Assembly (NCBI RefSeq): GCF_014649695.1
Contig: NZ_BMTN01000006.1
Span: forward strand, 305,049 to 369,048
Reading direction: 5' to 3'
DNA: 64,000 nucleotides
From: Streptomyces kurssanovii
GTDB lineage: Bacteria; Actinomycetota; Actinomycetes; Streptomycetales; Streptomycetaceae
This document shows, piece by piece, positions 1 through 8,398 of the stretch. Every line of letters starts with the position of its first letter. Position 1 is the stretch's first letter. The notes beneath the pieces were generated by a model that was not told the origin of the DNA, ran no database searches, and saw only the letters and a program-made list of their open reading frames with translations. Position numbers and translations under genes: made by a program.

Positions 1-1134
1 CACGTAGGAGACCTCGATCTTCGCGGTCGAGCCGGGCGCGTGCCGGAGCGCGTTGCTGAGCGCCTCCTGGATGATCCGGTACGCCGACAGCTCGACGCCC
101 TGCGGCAGTTCGCGCACCGCTCCCGTGACCGTCTTCTCCGTTTCCAGGCCCGCCTCGCGGACGTTGGAGAGCAGGTTGTCGAGGTCGGCGAGGACGGGCT
201 GGGGCGCGTCGGGGGCCTGGTAGTCCTCCGCCCGTACGACGCCGAGGATGCGGCGCAGTTCGGTGAGCGCGGCGACCGCGTTCTCGCGGATCGTGGCGAA
301 CGCCTTCTCCAGTTCCTCCGGCGGGTTCTCCACCCGGTAGGGCGCGGCCTCCGCCTGGATGGCGACGACCGACATGTGGTGGGCGACCACGTCGTGCAGC
401 TCACGGGCGATGGTGGTGCGCTCCTCCAGCAGGGTGCGCCGGTCGCGCTCGGTGGCGGTGACCGTCTGCTGGGCGGCGACCTCCTCCTTCGCCTCACGGC
501 GGACCAGGATCATGCTCACCATCAGCAGGAGGATCGCGGAGGTGAACAGCATGGGCGCCGCGCCGGGGCCGTAGCCGCGGCTGATCACCGTGTCGGCGAA
601 CATGCCGTACGCCGCGGTGATCAGCCACATCCAGCCGGCCGTCCGGGGGCGGGTCCGCAGGGCCACGACGACCAGCACGGTCAGATGGGACAGGAACCCG
701 GCGGGCGCCCAGGGCCAGTCGTTCCAGGAGCCCAGCACCGCCACGAACGGGGTGCTCACGATCGACACCCACCAGGCGCCCACGGGCCTGACCAGGGTCA
801 TCACGACAGCCGCGGCGGGGACGAAACCGCCGATCAGGAAGGCGAGGCCGCCCTCGTCGTCGGCGTAGGCGAGCAGCAGTGTGCACAGGGCGAGGAACAG
901 CACCACGGCGTGCGGCAGCCACACCGCGCCGCTGCGTATCCGCTCGCCCGGCAGCCGGCGGATCAGCGGCCCTTCGGCGCTCAGCGGCGCCAGCGGCCGG
1001 TAGGCGAACGCTTCGTGGAAGAGGTCCTGGCGGAGGCCGCTGAGCGCTCCCTGGGCCAGGTCGTATTCGGGGCTGCGGGTCTTCTGGGTCACGTAATGAA
1101 GGTAAGCGGGCGCAAGGGCCCCGGTCGTCAGCAT
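1..1134 (-). CDS. Sensor histidine kinase, NarL/DesK type, partial (C-terminus off window)
   Basis: Two-component sensor kinase; would autophosphorylate on His and pass phosphate to a NarL-type response regulator, expected just left of the window. The minus frame is open from an ATG at 1134 to the window edge. The N-terminal half has several hydrophobic segments (membrane sensor). The HisKA_3 dimerisation box reads ERTTIARELHDVVAHHMSVV, with the phospho-acceptor His in ELHDVV. The start of the HATPase N-box is visible as LSNALRHAPG right at the edge; the G boxes are off window. No strong ribosome site precedes the ATG, and a GTG about 15 codons further in is an alternative start. Signal sensed is unknown. 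Confidence 0.85.
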   Translation of the reverse strand, partial: MLTTGALAPAYLHYVTQKTRSPEYDLAQGALSGLRQDLFHEAFAYRPLAPLSAEGPLIRRLPGERIRSGAVWLPHAVVLFLALCTLLLAYADDEGGLAFLIGGFVPAAAVVMTLVRPVGAWWVSIVSTPFVAVLGSWNDWPWAPAGFLSHLTVLVVVALRTRPRTAGWMWLITAAYGMFADTVISRGYGPGAAPMLFTSAILLLMVSMILVRREAKEEVAAQQTVTATERDRRTLLEERTTIARELHDVVAHHMSVVAIQAEAAPYRVENPPEELEKAFATIRENAVAALTELRRILGVVRAEDYQAPDAPQPVLADLDNLLSNVREAGLETEKTVTGAVRELPQGVELSAYRIIQEALSNALRHAPGSTAKIEVSYV

Positions 1135-1261
1135 CACTGTGGATCCTGGGGCGTCCGCCTTGAGTACTACCTGGTGGGGCCGGGGTCCGTACCCGGTTCG
1201 GCAGTGCGGGGGCCGGGTACGGGCAGGGCCGCCCAGACGCCCTGCCCGTACCCGTGCGGCG

Positions 1262-2083
1262 TCAGCTCCGGAAGGTGTCCGCGTGCTCCTCGGCCCACTC
1301 GGCGAAGGTCCGGGCCGGCCGGCCGGTGACCTTCTCGACGGTGTCGACGACGGTGCGGCCGACGGGCGGTGTGTTGCCGTACGCCTCCAGCAGGAAGCCG
1401 ATGACGTCCTCCGGCTGCCCTGCCGCCTTCCACTGCTCGACGGCTTGCTGCTCACTCAGTTCGACCAGCCGGATCTTCCGGCCCCGGGCGGCGGCGAGCG
1501 CGTCGACCTTGTCCTCCAGCGTCAGCACCTGGGGACCGGTGATCACGTACTCCTGGCCCGCGTGGCCGTCCTCGGTGAGGGCGACCGCCGCGACCGCGCC
1601 GATGTCGGCCTCGTGGACCATGGCGCTGAGCCTGCCGACGAACGGTTCGCGCACCTCGCCGTCGGCGCGGATGCTGTCGGCCCACTCCAGGGCGTTCGCC
1701 ATGAACTCCACCGGCATCAGCACCGTCCAGGGGACATCGCTCTCCCGGACCGCGTCCTCCAGCAGGCTGGGGCCGCCGCCGTGCAGCACGGTGATCCGCC
1801 GCACGCCGGCCGCCTTCGCCAGCTGAAGGATGCGCGGGCCGGTCTCCAGCGGCGCGAAGTACGGGCCGCCGAAGGTGATCAGGTGCAGGCCGGTGACGCC
1901 CTCCAGGGCGGGGGCCAGGGTCTCGGCATCGGCGAGGTCGCCGCGCACGACCTCGACGCCGTCGGGGAAGTCGGCCTTCGCGGGCTCGCGGGTCAGGGCA
2001 CGGACGGACTGTTCACGGCGGAGGAGCTCCGCGACCACCTGGCGGCCTACTGTTCCGGTTGCTCCGGTCACGAGATTCGTCAT
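1262..2083 (-). CDS. NmrA-like / SDR-type NAD(P)-binding oxidoreductase
   Basis: Atypical short-chain dehydrogenase of the NmrA/quinone-reductase-like group, about 273 residues. The N-terminus MTNLVTGATGTVGRQVVAEL is a Rossmann nucleotide-binding Gly-rich motif at residues 5-14, typical of this family. I chose the ATG at 2083 because the GxTGxxG motif then begins at the usual distance from the N-terminus; an in-frame ATG 14 codons upstream lies inside the inverted repeat region and is less likely. Such proteins act as NAD(P)H-dependent reductases or redox sensors; the substrate cannot be told. It lies between a sensor kinase and the kynurenine operon on the same strand. Confidence 0.8.
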   Translation of the reverse strand: MTNLVTGATGTVGRQVVAELLRREQSVRALTREPAKADFPDGVEVVRGDLADAETLAPALEGVTGLHLITFGGPYFAPLETGPRILQLAKAAGVRRITVLHGGGPSLLEDAVRESDVPWTVLMPVEFMANALEWADSIRADGEVREPFVGRLSAMVHEADIGAVAAVALTEDGHAGQEYVITGPQVLTLEDKVDALAAARGRKIRLVELSEQQAVEQWKAAGQPEDVIGFLLEAYGNTPPVGRTVVDTVEKVTGRPARTFAEWAEEHADTFRS

Positions 2084-2096
2084 GGGAAGAACGTAT

Positions 2097-2131
2097 GAAC
2101 CCTTGCGGTCAGCTTCCGTCCGCAAGGGTTC
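2097..2131. promoter_or_regulatory. 12-bp perfect inverted repeat (terminator or operator)
   Basis: GAACCCTTGCGG and CCGCAAGGGTTC are separated by 11 nt. It sits 31 nt past the stop of the hydrolase gene (ends 2162) and 14 nt upstream of the oxidoreductase start (2083), both read leftward. It could end the kynurenine operon as a hairpin or be the operator of the oxidoreductase gene. Confidence 0.5.
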
Positions 2132-2161
2132 GTCAAGTCCGGTCAGGCTCTTTCCACGGGC

Positions 2162-3031
2162 TCACCACGCCAGTTGGGCGATCTCCTCCGCGACCACGGC
2201 GCACGCGTCGGCCGCCGGGTCGATCAGCGGGAAGTGCCCGACCTCTTCGAGGAGCGTCCATCCGACGGTCTCGCCCGCCTTCGCCGCCGCGTCCACGAAC
2301 GCCTCCGCGACGGCCGGCGGCACGACGACGTCCGTACGGCCCTGCACCACGACCGTCGCGATGCCGGTCGGCAGCAGGAGGGCGGGATCACCGTGCGGGG
2401 CTCGCTCGTCGTACTGCGCCTCGCCGCCCAGCAGTTGCCGTACGGCGCCGCCGCACACGCCCAGCTCCACGGCCGCGCCGAAATCGGCGATGGGGGCCAG
2501 CGCGACGACACCGCGCAGCGGCGGCGGCGCGGCCAGCCGCCACGGCGAGCCGGCCGGCAGCACGTGCCGGGCGGCGGCCCACAGCGCGAGGTGGCCTCCG
2601 GCGGAGTGCCCGGTCACGACGGTCCGCCGCGGGTCGGCCTGCGGCAGCGCCTGCCGCGCCAGGTCCGGCAGGGCGTCCATCGCGGCGGCCACGTCGTCGA
2701 ACGTCTCCGGCCACCGTCCGGCGACCGGCCCGTCCCCGCGCTGGCCCGGGATCTCCCGTCCGCGGCGGTACTCCACGTTGGCGACGGCGAGCCCCCGGCG
2801 CGCCAGGAAGTCGGCGAACGGCGTCACATGCCTGCGGTCGTACGGCGCCCGCCAGGCGCCGCCGTGCAGCACCACCACCAGCGGCACGGTGGCGTGCCCG
2901 CTGCGCGGCGCGTAGAAGTCGACGACCTGGTCGGGATGCTCCCCGTAGGCGACGGATACGTCCGGCGCGACGGCGGGATGCGACATCGCCGACGCTTCCT
3001 CGGCGGCGTCACGGGCGACGGGGTCCGGCAT
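2162..3031 (-). CDS. Alpha/beta hydrolase, probable kynurenine formamidase
   Basis: About 289 residues. The oxyanion-hole motif LHGGAW and nucleophile elbow GHSAGGH (Ser) are those of HSL/arylformamidase-like hydrolases, and a C-terminal EEVGHFPLIDP supplies the His. Being third in line after tryptophan 2,3-dioxygenase and kynureninase, it probably hydrolyses N-formylkynurenine to kynurenine plus formate, filling the otherwise missing KynB step. Start ATG at 3031 has GGAG 8 nt upstream and includes the conserved ARDAAEEAS helix; an internal ATG at 2986 is possible. A 155-bp gap separates it from kynU. Function rests on context as well as fold. Confidence 0.75.
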   Translation of the reverse strand: MPDPVARDAAEEASAMSHPAVAPDVSVAYGEHPDQVVDFYAPRSGHATVPLVVVLHGGAWRAPYDRRHVTPFADFLARRGLAVANVEYRRGREIPGQRGDGPVAGRWPETFDDVAAAMDALPDLARQALPQADPRRTVVTGHSAGGHLALWAAARHVLPAGSPWRLAAPPPLRGVVALAPIADFGAAVELGVCGGAVRQLLGGEAQYDERAPHGDPALLLPTGIATVVVQGRTDVVVPPAVAEAFVDAAAKAGETVGWTLLEEVGHFPLIDPAADACAVVAEEIAQLAW

Positions 3032-3186
3032 GTGCTGCTCCAACAGTCCCGTGGGGGTGGCCTGTTCCACCTGACCAGCGCGGACGCTACCAGCTTCGTC
3101 TTCGGCCGGCGGCGCCCCGCCCGCGGCGCCTCCGACGACCGGGGTCCGCCCCGGGGGGACATGGCGTCCCCCGGGGCGGACCGGGC

Positions 3187-4380
3187 TCAGCCGGCGAGGA
3201 CCTCCGCCAGGACGCGCGCCGCGCGCTCCGTGTCGGCGAAGCCCACGTACAGCGGTGTGAAGCCGAAGCGCAGGACGTCCGGGCGGCGCAGGTCGCCGAC
3301 GACGCCCCTGGCCGTCAGGGTCTCCATGACCCGCGGCGCGTCCTCGCACCGCAGCGCCACCTGGCTCCCGCGCGCGGTGTGCTCCGCGGGTGTCAGGGAC
3401 GTGACCCGTCCGGCCGGGACGTAGGCGTCGACGCACTCCAGGAAGAAGTCCGTCAGCGCCAGGCTCTTCGCCCTGACCGTCTCGATCGCGATACCGTCCC
3501 AGACCTCGAGCGCCGCTTCGAGGGCCAGCATGGACAGGATGTCCGGCGTGCCCACCCGGCCGCGGGTGGATCCGTCGGCCGCCTCGTAGCCGGGCGTCAT
3601 CGCGAACGGGTCGGCGTGCGACGTCCAGCCGGGCAGCGGCGAGTCGAAGGACGCCTGGTGGCGCTCGGCGACGTACAGGTACGCGGGCGAACCGGGGCCG
3701 CCGTTCAGGTACTTGTAGGTGCAGCCGACGGCCAGGTCGACGCCGTGCGCGTCGAGTCCCACCGGCAGGGCGCCCGCGCTGTGGCACAGGTCCCAGACCG
3801 CGAGGGCTCCCGCGTCGTGGACGGCGGCCGTGAGACCGGGCAGGTCGTGCAGCCGGCCGGAGCGGTAGTCGACGTGGTTGACGAGCGCCGCCGCCGTGGT
3901 GGGGCCGAGTGCCGATGTCAGGTCGGCCGGGTCGACGGGGACGATACGGCGACCGGTCATCCTGGCCGCCGACGACGCTATGTACCCGTCCGTCGGGAAC
4001 GTCGTCGCGTCGACGAGGATGTCCGTCCGTGCCGGGTCGTCGTTCAGCCGTACGGCGCCCACGACGGCCTTGAAGACGTTGACGCTCGTGGAGTCGCCGA
4101 CCACGATCTGCCCGGGCGCCGCGCCGACCAGCGGCGCGATGCGGTCACCGATGCGCTCGGGCGCGCTCCACCAGTCGCCTTCCGTCCAGGAACGGATACG
4201 CAGCTGTCCCCACTGCCGGTTCACCACGTCGGCGACGCGGTCGGGGACGTGCGCGGGCAGTGCCCCGAGCGAGTTGCCGTCGAGGTAGACCGCCTCGTCG
4301 AGGGCGAACAGCTTCCGGGCACCGGCCAGTTCGTCTGCGGCGTCGAGCGCCGCGGCCCGCTGGGCCAGGGACTCAGACAT
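3187..4380 (-). CDS. kynU: Kynureninase
   Basis: PLP enzyme that cleaves kynurenine (or 3-hydroxykynurenine) to (hydroxy)anthranilate and alanine. About 397 residues, near the family norm. Visible family marks: LDGNSLGALP near the N-terminus, the SxTSVNVFK segment, WDLCHSAGALPVGL (aspartate that contacts the PLP ring), and CTYKYLNGGPG with the Schiff-base Lys. The start ATG at 4380 overlaps the end of the dioxygenase gene by 8 bp, so translation is probably coupled. Anthranilate made here can feed secondary metabolism as well as catabolism. Confidence 0.95.
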   Translation of the reverse strand: MSESLAQRAAALDAADELAGARKLFALDEAVYLDGNSLGALPAHVPDRVADVVNRQWGQLRIRSWTEGDWWSAPERIGDRIAPLVGAAPGQIVVGDSTSVNVFKAVVGAVRLNDDPARTDILVDATTFPTDGYIASSAARMTGRRIVPVDPADLTSALGPTTAAALVNHVDYRSGRLHDLPGLTAAVHDAGALAVWDLCHSAGALPVGLDAHGVDLAVGCTYKYLNGGPGSPAYLYVAERHQASFDSPLPGWTSHADPFAMTPGYEAADGSTRGRVGTPDILSMLALEAALEVWDGIAIETVRAKSLALTDFFLECVDAYVPAGRVTSLTPAEHTARGSQVALRCEDAPRVMETLTARGVVGDLRRPDVLRFGFTPLYVGFADTERAARVLAEVLAG

Positions 4381-5194
4381 GGCTGCGCGCCGTCCACAGC
4401 TCGGGGAAGACGTTCTTGCGGGCACGCTTCTCGAGCCAGGACACACCGGCGGAGCCGCCTGTGCCGACCTTCGAGCCCATGGCCCGCCGGGTCGCCACCA
4501 GGTGGTCGTTGCGCCATCGCCACACCAGCTCGCCGACATCCGTCAGCGCCTCGCCCAGCCGCACCAGTTCGGTGTCCTGGTCGTCGCCGCCGTAGACCTC
4601 GGCCCAGACCTGCTCGACCGCCTCCGACGGCTCGTACTTCTGCGCCAGGTCCCGCTCCAGCACCTCGGCGGGCACGGCGTACCCGCGGCGGGCGAGGAGC
4701 CGCAGCACCTCGTCGTAGAGGCTCGGCTCGTGCAGGGCCTTCTCCAGTTCCGCGTGGACGCGCGGGGCGCCCCGGTGCGGCACCAGCATGGAGGCGGACT
4801 TGTCCCCGAGCAGGAACTCCATCCGCCGGTACATCGCCGACTGGAAGCCGGAACCCTCACCGAGGGCGTCGCGGTAGGCGTTGAACTGCGCGGGCGTCAG
4901 GTTGGCGATGGGCTTCCAGGAGGCGTTGAGCGCCTCCAGCTCCCGTACCGACCGCTTCAGCGCGTCCATCGCCACGGGGATCCGGTCCTCGCGCAGGGCG
5001 CGTGCGGCGGTCTCCCACTCGTGGACGACGACGGTGAACCACAGCTCCATGACCTGGGTGGTGACCAGGAAGACCATCTCGCCCGGGTCGTCCGACCGCG
5101 GATGCTGGAGGTGGGTGAGGACGTCCGCCTGGACGTAGTCCTCGTACGGCGTGGTGCCCGCGAAGTCCAGATTCGGGGCGGAGTCATGTGACAT
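4373..5194 (-). CDS. kynA: Tryptophan 2,3-dioxygenase
   Basis: Haem dioxygenase that opens the indole ring of L-tryptophan to give N-formylkynurenine, first step of the kynurenine route. About 273 residues, all-helical TDO family: TPYEDYVQADVLTHLQ near the N-terminus, then MVFLVTTQVMELWF (substrate/haem helix) and the C-terminal WRNDHLVATRRAMGSKVGTG with the haem-ligand region. Start ATG at 5194 is preceded by GAGGAGA at ideal spacing. First gene of kynA-kynU-hydrolase. Confidence 0.95.
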   Translation of the reverse strand: MSHDSAPNLDFAGTTPYEDYVQADVLTHLQHPRSDDPGEMVFLVTTQVMELWFTVVVHEWETAARALREDRIPVAMDALKRSVRELEALNASWKPIANLTPAQFNAYRDALGEGSGFQSAMYRRMEFLLGDKSASMLVPHRGAPRVHAELEKALHEPSLYDEVLRLLARRGYAVPAEVLERDLAQKYEPSEAVEQVWAEVYGGDDQDTELVRLGEALTDVGELVWRWRNDHLVATRRAMGSKVGTGGSAGVSWLEKRARKNVFPELWTARSHV

Positions 5195-5279
5195 TGCTGT
5201 CTCCTCGACATCCGGGTAGCGGTCCGCCCCTTCCTGTCCGGTGTGGGCCCCGGTCCCCACTCGCATCATAAGCCGAGGA

Positions 5280-6176
5280 TCACACCGGCGGTCCGGAGAG
5301 ATATGTCCCGTCGTCGTCGTAGGGCCACGCATTGGAGACGCAGCCCTTCAGGCCCTTGATCTGCTGCATCATCACCGGGGCGGGTTCGCCCGGGCCGGGG
5401 CAGCCCATGTGCTGCCGGATGCCGATCTCGTGCCCGACCTCGTGGTTGATGATCAGATGCCGGTATTCGGCGGGTGTGCCGGCGAACGTCGGGGAGCCCA
5501 GCAGCCAGCGCCGCAGGTTCACCACGACCCCCTCGGTGGTCTCGCAGTTCAGCTCACCACGGGTGTTCAGACCCACGGCGAGGCAGAGCTTGTCCGCGGT
5601 CGCCGGTGTGGCGATCCTGATCACGAAGTCGGCGTTCGACGACACCAGCTGGAAGCGGCCGCGGCCGTTCGCGGCCCAGCCGCGCGGATGGGCCAGGATC
5701 TGCTGGATCTCGGCGGCCGCCTGCTGGGCGGACACGTCGATACCGTCCTCGACCTCCACCTTGTAGCGGCGCAGTGTGCCGGTGCCGGCCGCCGACCCGG
5801 ACGCCTGCGCGACGGTGAACGTGCCCGGCCCCGACGCCGGCACGCTCGGCGGCTCGCTCTTGGCCGAGGGAGAAGGCGACGGTTTCGCCTTCGGCTTCGG
5901 CTTCGGCGAGCTACCGGCGCTGCGCGACGGCGACGGTGACGCCGACGGCTCGGGTGCGGGGTCCTTCGACATCAGCGGCGCGACGTCGGTCCCGTCGGCC
6001 GCCTCGGCGGGAGGCGGCCCGCCTCTCCAGTGCGCGAAAGCGGCACCGGCGCCCACCGACATGAGGGCGAGGCAGACGCCCAGCAGAAGTATCGGTCCGG
6101 TCGGACGGCGTCGGCCCGTGTTCCGGCGGCTCCGTCTGCGGCTGCGCCCGTTGCGGGCGGCGGCACGCTGGCCCAA
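5280..6176 (-). CDS. Secreted/membrane-anchored DUF3152 protein with zincin-like motif
   Basis: Basic N-terminus, one transmembrane/signal segment (PTGPILLLGVCLALMSVG), a Ser/Pro/Lys-rich linker, then a DUF3152 domain. The domain contains NHEVGHEIGIRQH, an HExGHxxxxxxH-type metzincin-like zinc motif, and four Cys that could form disulphides. Family function is not established; the motif suggests an extracellular metalloprotease-like fold. I chose a TTG at 6176 with GGGGAGAG just upstream; the frame stays open to a GTG at 6236 without a clear ribosome site. Single gene by spacing. Confidence 0.75.
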   Translation of the reverse strand: MGQRAAARNGRSRRRSRRNTGRRRPTGPILLLGVCLALMSVGAGAAFAHWRGGPPPAEAADGTDVAPLMSKDPAPEPSASPSPSRSAGSSPKPKPKAKPSPSPSAKSEPPSVPASGPGTFTVAQASGSAAGTGTLRRYKVEVEDGIDVSAQQAAAEIQQILAHPRGWAANGRGRFQLVSSNADFVIRIATPATADKLCLAVGLNTRGELNCETTEGVVVNLRRWLLGSPTFAGTPAEYRHLIINHEVGHEIGIRQHMGCPGPGEPAPVMMQQIKGLKGCVSNAWPYDDDGTYLSGPPV

Positions 6177-6324
6177 GACAGATCTCTCCCCTGGTTCGGC
6201 CGGTGTTGGGGGGAGAGGAAGGTGGGGGCCTCTCACCGGCTGTGATCCGCGAATCGGCAGTGTGTGCGATCGTACCGGCCGCGGGCCGGCGACCCTGCTT
6301 CAAGGTCGCCGGCCCCCGGACCCG

Positions 6325-6356
6325 GTCGCGGCAGGGGGCATGCCCCCTGCCGCGAC
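6325..6356 (-). terminator. Perfect 32-bp palindromic hairpin after the DUF3151 gene
   Basis: GTCGCGGCAGGGGGCA is followed directly by its reverse complement, 3 nt past the stop of the DUF3151 gene. Typical GC-rich Streptomyces terminator. Confidence 0.8.
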
Positions 6357-6359
6357 GGT

Positions 6360-6773
6360 TCAGCCCAGCGTCTCCGCGGCGGTCTGTGAGGAGTCGCGCA
6401 GGAACGTCGTGCAGCGCTCGTGCTCCTCCTTCTCGCCGATCGCACCGGCGGCACGGGCCAGCGCGTTCAGCGCGCGCAGGAAGCCGCGGTTGGGCTCGTG
6501 CTCCCACGGCACCGGGCCGTGGCCCTTCCAGCCGTTGCGCCGCAGCGCGTCGAGGCCGCGGTGGTAGCCCGTGCGCGCGTAGGCGTACGACTCGACGACG
6601 CTGCCCCGCTCGAAGGCGTCGTCGGCCAGCTGCGCCCAGGCGAGCGAGCTGGTCGGGTACTGGGCCGCGACCTCGGCGGCGGGGGTACCGCCGGCCAGGA
6701 GCTCGCGCGGTCCGGGCTCGTCGGGCAGGTGGGTCGGGGGAGGCCCCCCGAGCAGGTTCTCGTGGATCGACAT
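6360..6773 (-). CDS. DUF3151 family protein
   Basis: About 137 residues, cytoplasmic, all-helical look. The actinobacterial DUF3151 pattern is visible: NLLGGPPPTHLPDEPG at the N-terminus, then YPTSSLAWAQLADDAF, AYARTGYHRGLDALRRNGWK and PNRGFLRALNALARAA. The repeats of helices with Ala/Leu/Tyr resemble TPR-like units. No assigned function. Start ATG at 6773 is the first Met before the conserved part. In many Streptomyces this gene lies near fructose-bisphosphate aldolase, as here. Confidence 0.85.
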   Translation of the reverse strand: MSIHENLLGGPPPTHLPDEPGPRELLAGGTPAAEVAAQYPTSSLAWAQLADDAFERGSVVESYAYARTGYHRGLDALRRNGWKGHGPVPWEHEPNRGFLRALNALARAAGAIGEKEEHERCTTFLRDSSQTAAETLG

Positions 6774-6850
6774 GGCCCCCAGTCTCACAGGTCGGGCCGT
6801 GTTCCGTGGCCACCGGCCGAAGGACGACCGCGACGCGGTCCGTGAGCGGG

Positions 6851-8311
6851 TCAGCGCTTCCGTGCCGCCTGCGGCTCGAGCGGCGGTGCGGTGACCCCGC
6901 AGCTGACCTTGCACTCCGGGTGGCACACGTCCGCGCCCTTCGGTGGAGTCCGCACCGTCCCCCATGCGATCAGCGCCCCGGCCACCAGGACCCCCGCGCA
7001 CATCGGGATCGCGAGCCGGAACGCCTCGTCGAACGCCGTCGCCGAGCGGTACGCCTCGGGGCCCATACCGGCGAGCAGCGGCAGGGCGGCCACCGCGATC
7101 AGGCCCGCGGCACGGGCCGCCGCGTTGTTGATGCCGCTCGCGATACCCGCCCGGCCGGTCTCCACGGACGCGAGGACGGTCGAGGTCAGCGGGGCGACCA
7201 GCGTGACCATGCCCAGGCCCATGACCAGCATGGCGGGCAGCACATCGACGAGGTAGGACGCGTCCTCGCCGACCCTCAGCGTCAGCATCATGCCGACGGC
7301 GCAGAGCAGCGGGCCGACGGTCAGCGGGATACGCGGGCCGATGCGGTCACCCAGCTCCCCTGAGCGGGCTGACAGCAGCAGCATCAGCACGGTGGTGGGC
7401 AGCAGTGCCGCGCCCGCGCCGAGGGCCGAGTATCCGGCCACGACCTGGAGCTGGAGCGCGACAAGGAAGAAGAAGCCGCCGAAGGCCGCGTACACGCAGA
7501 GCGTCACCACGTTCACGGCGGTGAACTGGCGGATCCGGAACAGGGACAGAGGCAGCATCGGCTCCGCGGTGCGCAGCTCGACCAGCACGAACGCGGCTCC
7601 CACGCACACGCCGGCCAGCCCGGCCCACACGGTCTCGTCGATGAGCGCGTAGGTCACCAGCCCGAGCGCCGCCGCGCACAGGGCCGCGCCCAGGACGTCG
7701 AACCGGCCGGTCGCCCTCGGGTCGCGGGACTCCGGTACGTGGCGCAGCGCCACCGGCACGCACAGGACGGCCAGCGGCACGTTGAGCAGGAACACCCAGC
7801 GCCAGCCCGGGCCGTCGACCAGCCAGCCGCCGACGAAGGGGCCGATGGCCGCGCCGACGCCGCCGAGCCCCGACCACAGGCCCACGGCCCGCGACCGGTC
7901 GTCGGGATGGAAGCTCGCCTGGATGAGCGCCAGCGATCCGGGGGTGAGCAGGGCCCCTCCGATGCCCTGGAGAGCGCGGGCGGCGACCAGCACCCCACCG
8001 TTGGGTGCGATCCCGCAGAGCAGGGAGCCCAGGGCGAACCAGACCACGCCGAGGACGAAGATCCGGCGGCGGCCGTAGCGGTCGCCGAGTGCCCCGCCGA
8101 GCAGGATCAGCGCCGCCAGCGTCAGCATGTAGGCGTTGACGGTCCACTGCAGGACGCCCAGGTCGGCGTCGAGGTCCCTGCCGATGCGGGGCAGTGCGAC
8201 GTTGACGACGGTGGAGTCGAGCAGTGCCATGCCGGACCCGAGGACGGTCGTCAGGACCACCCAGCGGCCGGTGGCGGATGTCAGCCTGATGTCCCCCGGA
8301 CTCGTGCCCAT
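6851..8311 (-). CDS. MFS drug exporter, DHA2 (14-TMS) family
   Basis: 486 residues, about 14 hydrophobic segments, the length of EmrB/QacA-type proton antiporters. Family motifs: LDSTVVNVALPRIGRDL (motif D1), GALGDRYGRRRIFVLG (motif A) and the motif-C-like GIGGALLTPGSLALI. It probably exports drugs or small toxic metabolites across the cytoplasmic membrane. The C-terminal tail has three Cys-containing residues (VCHPECKVSCG), unusual for the family but without clear meaning. No regulator gene sits beside it. Confidence 0.9.
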   Translation of the reverse strand: MGTSPGDIRLTSATGRWVVLTTVLGSGMALLDSTVVNVALPRIGRDLDADLGVLQWTVNAYMLTLAALILLGGALGDRYGRRRIFVLGVVWFALGSLLCGIAPNGGVLVAARALQGIGGALLTPGSLALIQASFHPDDRSRAVGLWSGLGGVGAAIGPFVGGWLVDGPGWRWVFLLNVPLAVLCVPVALRHVPESRDPRATGRFDVLGAALCAAALGLVTYALIDETVWAGLAGVCVGAAFVLVELRTAEPMLPLSLFRIRQFTAVNVVTLCVYAAFGGFFFLVALQLQVVAGYSALGAGAALLPTTVLMLLLSARSGELGDRIGPRIPLTVGPLLCAVGMMLTLRVGEDASYLVDVLPAMLVMGLGMVTLVAPLTSTVLASVETGRAGIASGINNAAARAAGLIAVAALPLLAGMGPEAYRSATAFDEAFRLAIPMCAGVLVAGALIAWGTVRTPPKGADVCHPECKVSCGVTAPPLEPQAARKR

Positions 8312-8356
8312 ACGGGGATCATCGCAGCCGTCTCACGACGCTACGACCCGAAGGCC

Positions 8357-8377
8357 CGTGTCCCGTGTCCCGTGTCC
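8357..8377. repeat. Three tandem 7-bp repeats (CGTGTCC)
   Basis: CGTGTCC is repeated exactly three times, followed by a partial fourth copy, in the 87-bp gap between the MFS start and the end of the MalY-type gene. A short hairpin (GGACCC-TGTG-GGGTCC) lies next to it, by the MalY stop. Confidence 0.7.
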
Positions 8378-8398
8378 CGTCCGGGACCCTGTGGGGTC

